Source: an uncultured Opitutia bacterium
GTDB taxonomy: Bacteria; Verrucomicrobiota; Verrucomicrobiia; Opitutales; Opitutaceae
DNA: 45,445 nucleotides
Assembly: GCA_903839035.1 (NCBI GenBank)
Contig: CAIMAQ010000045.1
Location: 1 to 45,445 of the forward strand
Direction of reading: 5' to 3'
This document shows, piece by piece, positions 42,865 through 45,445 of this stretch. Both the position numbers and the translations under genes were made by a program. The notes beneath the pieces were generated by a model. The model was not told the origin of the DNA and did not search any database. It was given only the letters and a program-made list of their open reading frames with translations. Position 1 is the first letter of the stretch. Every line of letters begins with the position of its first letter.

Positions 42865-43983
42865 ATGACCAATCACCTTCGCTCCCTCACCGTCCTGCCC
42901 GCTCTCATCGGCGCCCTGCTGCTCAGCCCGTCGCGGTCCGCCGCCTGCACGGGCATTTCCTTAACCGCGCAGGATGGCTCCGTCATTGCGGCCCGCACCG
43001 TGGAGTGGGCTCTCGGCGACGCCCAGCATAACCGCATTGCAGTATTCCCCCGCCGGCAGGCTTTTACCGCGCAGGCGCCTGCGGGTGCCCGCGGCATGGC
43101 CTGGACCGGCCAGTACGGCTTCGTGACGCTCACCGCGTACGGCCAGCCCTACGGGCCCGACGGGCTCAACGAGGCGGGGTTGTACGTCGGCCTCTACTAC
43201 CTGCCGGGCTATGCCGAGTACTGCCCCTACGACGCAGCCCAGGCGGCACGCTCGCTCAGCATCGGCGACTTTATGCAGTGGACGCTCTCCACTTGCCGCA
43301 CCGTCGCGGAGGTCCGCGAGCGGTTGCCCAAGGTCCGCGTCGTGCAGGTTGACGACGAGCGCTTTGGCGGTGCCGCGCTGCCCTTCCACTGCAAGTTTAG
43401 CGACCCGACCGGCGCGAGCATCGTGGTGGAGTTCGTCGCGGGCGGGCAGGTCAAGGTCTACGACGCCTTCCTCGGCGTCATCACCAACTCGCCGACTTAC
43501 GACTGGCATCTTACCAACCTGCGCAACTACCTGCACCTTACGCCGGCTCCGCGTTCCCCGCTCACGGTCGGCAATCTGCAGCTGAGCCCGCTGGGTGCCG
43601 GATCCGGCCTGGCTGGGATGCCGGGCGACTACACTCCTCCGTCACGTTTTGTTCGCGCCGCCGCGCTCACCGCCTCGGCCCGGCCTCTGGCCAGTGCGAC
43701 GGATGCCGTGTTCGAGGCGTTCCGTATTCTCGACAGTTTCAACCTGCCACTCGGCGCACTCGCGCCGACGGGCAAGATTGCACCGGACATCGAGAGCGGC
43801 ACTCAGATCACCACGGCCTGCGACCTGAAGAACCGGATTTTCTACTACCACACGATGCAGAACCGGCAGGTCCGAAAAATCGACCTGGCTCGCCTGGATT
43901 TCGACCGCATTCAGGCGCAACAGCTGGACGATGACACCGGCCGCGTGCACGAGACCCGGGATCTCACTCCCCAAGTCCGCTAG
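42865..43983 (+). CDS. Secreted linear amide C-N hydrolase (choloylglycine hydrolase / penicillin V acylase family)
   Basis: A 372-residue Ntn hydrolase that cleaves a linear amide, such as bile-acid conjugates, penicillin V or N-acyl signals. A signal peptide ([17 protein letters not shown]) ends exactly before Cys28 of [20 protein letters not shown]; removal would expose this cysteine as the N-terminal nucleophile. Family residues follow: arginine in ARTVEW, Asp/Asn in [17 protein letters not shown] and [18 protein letters not shown], and a final arginine region. The ATG at 42865 is chosen because it gives a normal signal peptide; the longer reading from 42733 does not. The 289-base gap upstream shows nothing further. 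The substrate in a free-living bacterium is probably an N-acyl compound, possibly acyl-homoserine lactone. Confidence 0.9.
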   Translation: MTNHLRSLTVLPALIGALLLSPSRSAACTGISLTAQDGSVIAARTVEWALGDAQHNRIAVFPRRQAFTAQAPAGARGMAWTGQYGFVTLTAYGQPYGPDGLNEAGLYVGLYYLPGYAEYCPYDAAQAARSLSIGDFMQWTLSTCRTVAEVRERLPKVRVVQVDDERFGGAALPFHCKFSDPTGASIVVEFVAGGQVKVYDAFLGVITNSPTYDWHLTNLRNYLHLTPAPRSPLTVGNLQLSPLGAGSGLAGMPGDYTPPSRFVRAAALTASARPLASATDAVFEAFRILDSFNLPLGALAPTGKIAPDIESGTQITTACDLKNRIFYYHTMQNRQVRKIDLARLDFDRIQAQQLDDDTGRVHETRDLTPQVR

Positions 43984-44039
43984 GACGCGCCCGCGCCAAC
44001 CCGTTGGCGGGGCACTTGTAACTTGTCACTTCTGCCCTT

Positions 44040-44060
44040 GTTCGCGACAACATCGCGAAC
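44040..44060. repeat. Perfect 8-bp hairpin just before the tRNA gene
   Basis: GTTCGCGA-CAACA-TCGCGAAC, four bases before the tRNA 5' end. No T tract follows, so it is not a standard terminator; it may be a processing or operator site. Confidence 0.6.
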
Positions 44061-44064
44061 AGAT

Positions 44065-44140
44065 GGGCCGATAGCTTAATGGTTAAAGCAGAGGACTCAT
44101 AATCCTTTGATTCTGGGTTCGAGTCCCAGTCGGCCCACCA
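44065..44140 (+). tRNA. tRNA with CAT anticodon, probably tRNA-Ile2 (lysidine type), otherwise tRNA-Met
   Basis: The cloverleaf folds completely: acceptor GGGCCGA/TCGGCCC, D arm GCTT...AAGC, anticodon stem GAGGA/TCCTT around loop CTCATAA (anticodon CAT, 44098-44100), T arm CTGGG-TTCGAGT-CCCAG, and an encoded CCA at 44138-44140. The AGGACTCATAATCCT anticodon arm resembles many bacterial Ile2 tRNAs, in which C34 is changed to lysidine, but elongator Met cannot be excluded from sequence alone. It marks the border to a more AT-rich, decayed segment. Confidence 0.92.
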
Positions 44141-44344
44141 CCTTTCGCGCCGCGCACCCCCGCTCATTGTCGATGGAACCAGTCCGTGGCCGATTTGCCA
44201 GCGAGTGCTTCCTTTCGGCCTGTGGACAACTACTGCTTCCTTTTTTGCAATCGATAGGAGCAAGGCAAGTTGCAGAATTAAAGCTCAGATTCGATTCTCA
44301 CCCCGTCCGCGATCCCGCAGGATCGCATAACCCGCGTCCAAGTC

Positions 44345-44636
44345 TTACGCCCCCCCCCAGTCGCCGCAGAGGAGGGAGGCCTGAGCCAGCACTTCCTTAA
44401 CCGCGGCATCCTGGAGATGTGGTGGGTAGCCGAATTTGTTCAGGATGCGCTTCACCATCACCCGGAACTTGGCCTGCGCCCCCCTCCAGCAAGGTCCAGT
44501 CAATGGTCACACTCTTGCGAACCTAGGTGACGAGTTCCGTGGCGATGACCCGGAGCTTGGCGTCACCCATGGATCTCAGGTTTCCAGTAGCTCCAGCATC
44601 TGGCCGATGTGCTCATACTCACCGTCGGGGAGCTAA
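44345..44636 (-). pseudogene. Decayed C-terminal remnant of a type I restriction endonuclease subunit (HsdR, DUF3387)
   Basis: No intact frame exists, but the minus strand can be read in pieces as DAKLRVIATELVT, stop, VRKSVTIDWTLLEGG, frame shift, then AKFRVMVKRILNKFGYPPHL and LQDAAVKEVLAQASLLCGDW, ending at the stop complementary to 44345-44347. This is the standard ending of HsdR proteins with a DUF3387 domain (the VTIDWT...AxxRVMVKRxLxKxGYPP pattern). The shift falls in a run near 44480, the stop near 44520. Upstream (44570-44636) the frame holds EYEHIGQMLELLE before another stop; its origin is unsure. The rest of the gene and hsdM/hsdS are absent. The region to its right up to the tRNA (44141-44344) shows nothing else. 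Confidence 0.72.
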
Positions 44637-44646
44637 CTGATTCCCC

Positions 44647-44880
44647 ATGAAATCTCGCAGTTACGGCATCGCCCAGATCACAGATTGCAGTGACGGCTCC
44701 AAGATTCTGATTCTGCCAAAGAGCTTAATCCGGGACCTTCGGCTGCATCTGGGCGACACGATAACCTTGCAGCGTTTGAATAAGGAGGGCCTGCAAATGC
44801 GTTTTTACCGCAAGGTGAAACGCAAATGGTTGAGGCTCTTGCCTGGCGGGGTATCGCGAACCGTTAAGGCCCCGCTATAA
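44647..44880 (+). CDS. Small AbrB/SpoVT-like protein (possible antitoxin or regulator)
   Basis: A 77-residue basic protein. SKILILPKSLIRDLRLHLGDTITLQR resembles the swapped-hairpin AbrB fold (pattern: lP..lr..Lgl..Gd.v.l), a DNA-binding module of many antitoxins and transition-state regulators. The C-terminal part (RFYRKVKRKWLRLLPG) is strongly basic. No toxin gene (PIN, MazF type) follows in the 203 bases after it. It uses more AT-rich codons than the genes to the left, in keeping with the island-like character of this end. GGGGAG at 44626-44631 is the nearest purine-rich stretch before the ATG. The assignment rests on pattern only. Confidence 0.45.
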   Translation: MKSRSYGIAQITDCSDGSKILILPKSLIRDLRLHLGDTITLQRLNKEGLQMRFYRKVKRKWLRLLPGGVSRTVKAPL

Positions 44881-45083
44881 GTTCTCGGTCAGTTATATCA
44901 TGTCCTATAATGCCAAATTATGCGCGTGAGATTTCTAGGTATGGCAACAAATGCGGAGTAAAGAATCTCGTGTGCAGCAACTTAGGAGCTCATACACAAT
45001 GTGTAATTAGTGGCTTCCGTAAGTCTTTACCCCCCGTCCCTTAGCAAGGCTGCGAAGCGAAACCCTGCACCCCATACCCACAA
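44881..45083. other. AT-rich intergenic region
   Basis: Clearly lower in GC than the rest of the window. It contains a TATAAT at 44906-44911 without a matching -35 box. No gene, RNA or repeat was recognised. Confidence 0.4.
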
Positions 45084-45445
45084 ATGAGCTCATTGATCAA
45101 ATGCCCGACCTGCCAAACTGAGATGTCGTCTGAAGCGAAAGCGTGCCCGAAGTGCGGCGCTCCGAACAAAAAAAAGAGCGGTTGCCGACGGCTTATCCTC
45201 TACGTCGGTGGCGGATTCATTGGACTAATGATTATTGGAGCGATTGTTGGTGGCGATAAGAAGGGTGGGTCAAGTTCGTCGTCGTCAAGCAGTCCAGCCG
45301 CCACTGCATCCGCCGGTGCTCCGATGCCGAAAGCTGAACACGATTTCATTGCCATCGTTACGAAAGCTCAGCGTGGTTCGTCGGAAGCTGAGAACGATAT
45401 GGCGCGCGGTGGGTTTCTCGCTGTTCGCAGCAGCTCGCTTAAGGG
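45084..45445 (+). CDS. Zinc-ribbon membrane protein, N-terminal part (cut by window end)
   Basis: Open from the ATG at 45084 to the window edge (120 codons). It begins MSSLIKCPTCQTEMSSEAKA, then CPKCGAPNKKKSG: two CxxC knuckles forming a zinc ribbon. One membrane segment follows (LILYVGGGFIGLMIIGAIVGG), then a serine-rich linker and an external or periplasmic part starting KAEHDFIAIVTKAQRGSSEAEN. This layout (zinc ribbon, single helix, low-complexity linker) is common in small bacterial membrane proteins of unknown role. The remaining domain is outside the window. Confidence 0.75.
   Translation, partial: MSSLIKCPTCQTEMSSEAKACPKCGAPNKKKSGCRRLILYVGGGFIGLMIIGAIVGGDKKGGSSSSSSSSPAATASAGAPMPKAEHDFIAIVTKAQRGSSEAENDMARGGFLAVRSSSLK

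Noticed and set aside
44285-44310. Fragment of a second tRNA (T-arm-like TTCGATTCTCAC)
   Set aside because: No acceptor stem or anticodon arm accompanies it, and it does not match the 3' end of the tRNA at 44065 well enough to be an attachment-site duplicate.

Overview
The window reads as a GC-rich chromosomal stretch from a Verrucomicrobiota bacterium, most likely an Opitutaceae-type anaerobe or facultative anaerobe. This placement is an inference from several signs: the single-chain glycyl-tRNA synthetase, a pyruvate:ferredoxin oxidoreductase beside pyruvate carboxylase, a fused MetF-MetV reductase, the large expansion of uroporphyrinogen-decarboxylase-like (UroD-like) proteins, and many long-armed inverted repeats between genes. 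There is no 16S gene or other decisive marker.

Left part (1-14.6 kb): the 5' end of nifJ faces pyc (pyruvate carboxylase), whose frame is broken by one base near 1893. Then come an O-methyltransferase, a nitronate monooxygenase-like flavoprotein, a DUF4202 protein, glyS, a lipase-maturation-factor/Sel1 fusion, a protein with three TonB C-terminal-like domains, and a family 2 glycosidase. These look like ordinary, mostly single-gene units separated by imperfect inverted repeats.

Centre (14.7-37.1 kb): this is the notable region. A plus-strand operon encodes a MetF-MetV type methylenetetrahydrofolate reductase, a pterin-dependent methyltransferase (AcsE/MeTr type) and formate-tetrahydrofolate ligase. 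Next to it lies a cluster of twelve genes assigned to the UroD / corrinoid-methyltransferase barrel superfamily, arranged around one corrinoid protein (MtaC type), one DUF1638 protein and one ferredoxin-ASKHA reductive activator (RACo type). Five barrels lie downstream of the corrinoid protein on the minus strand. Two follow the activator on the plus strand. One MtaA-like gene stands alone on the minus strand, and four more plus an SGNH hydrolase form a plus-strand run. A DUF6580 membrane protein ends the minus-strand run. The simplest reading is a demethylation machine: different barrels take methyl groups from different methylated compounds, a shared corrinoid protein carries the methyl group, the activator rescues oxidised cobalt, and the pterin methyltransferase, MetF-MetV and Fhs carry the C1 unit towards formate, or run in reverse. 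No CO dehydrogenase/acetyl-CoA synthase is in the window. The same 13-base sequence lies upstream of both the folate operon and the corrinoid operon.

Right part (37-45 kb): an SGNH hydrolase, an Mpo1-like (DUF962) protein, a TonB-domain protein, an enolase-superfamily enzyme, a GH37-type trehalase-like enzyme and a secreted Ntn-type linear amide hydrolase. After a CAT-anticodon tRNA at 44.07 kb the sequence becomes more AT-rich and holds a decayed HsdR remnant, a small AbrB-like protein and the start of a zinc-ribbon membrane protein, as expected for the edge of an old island inserted at a tRNA gene.
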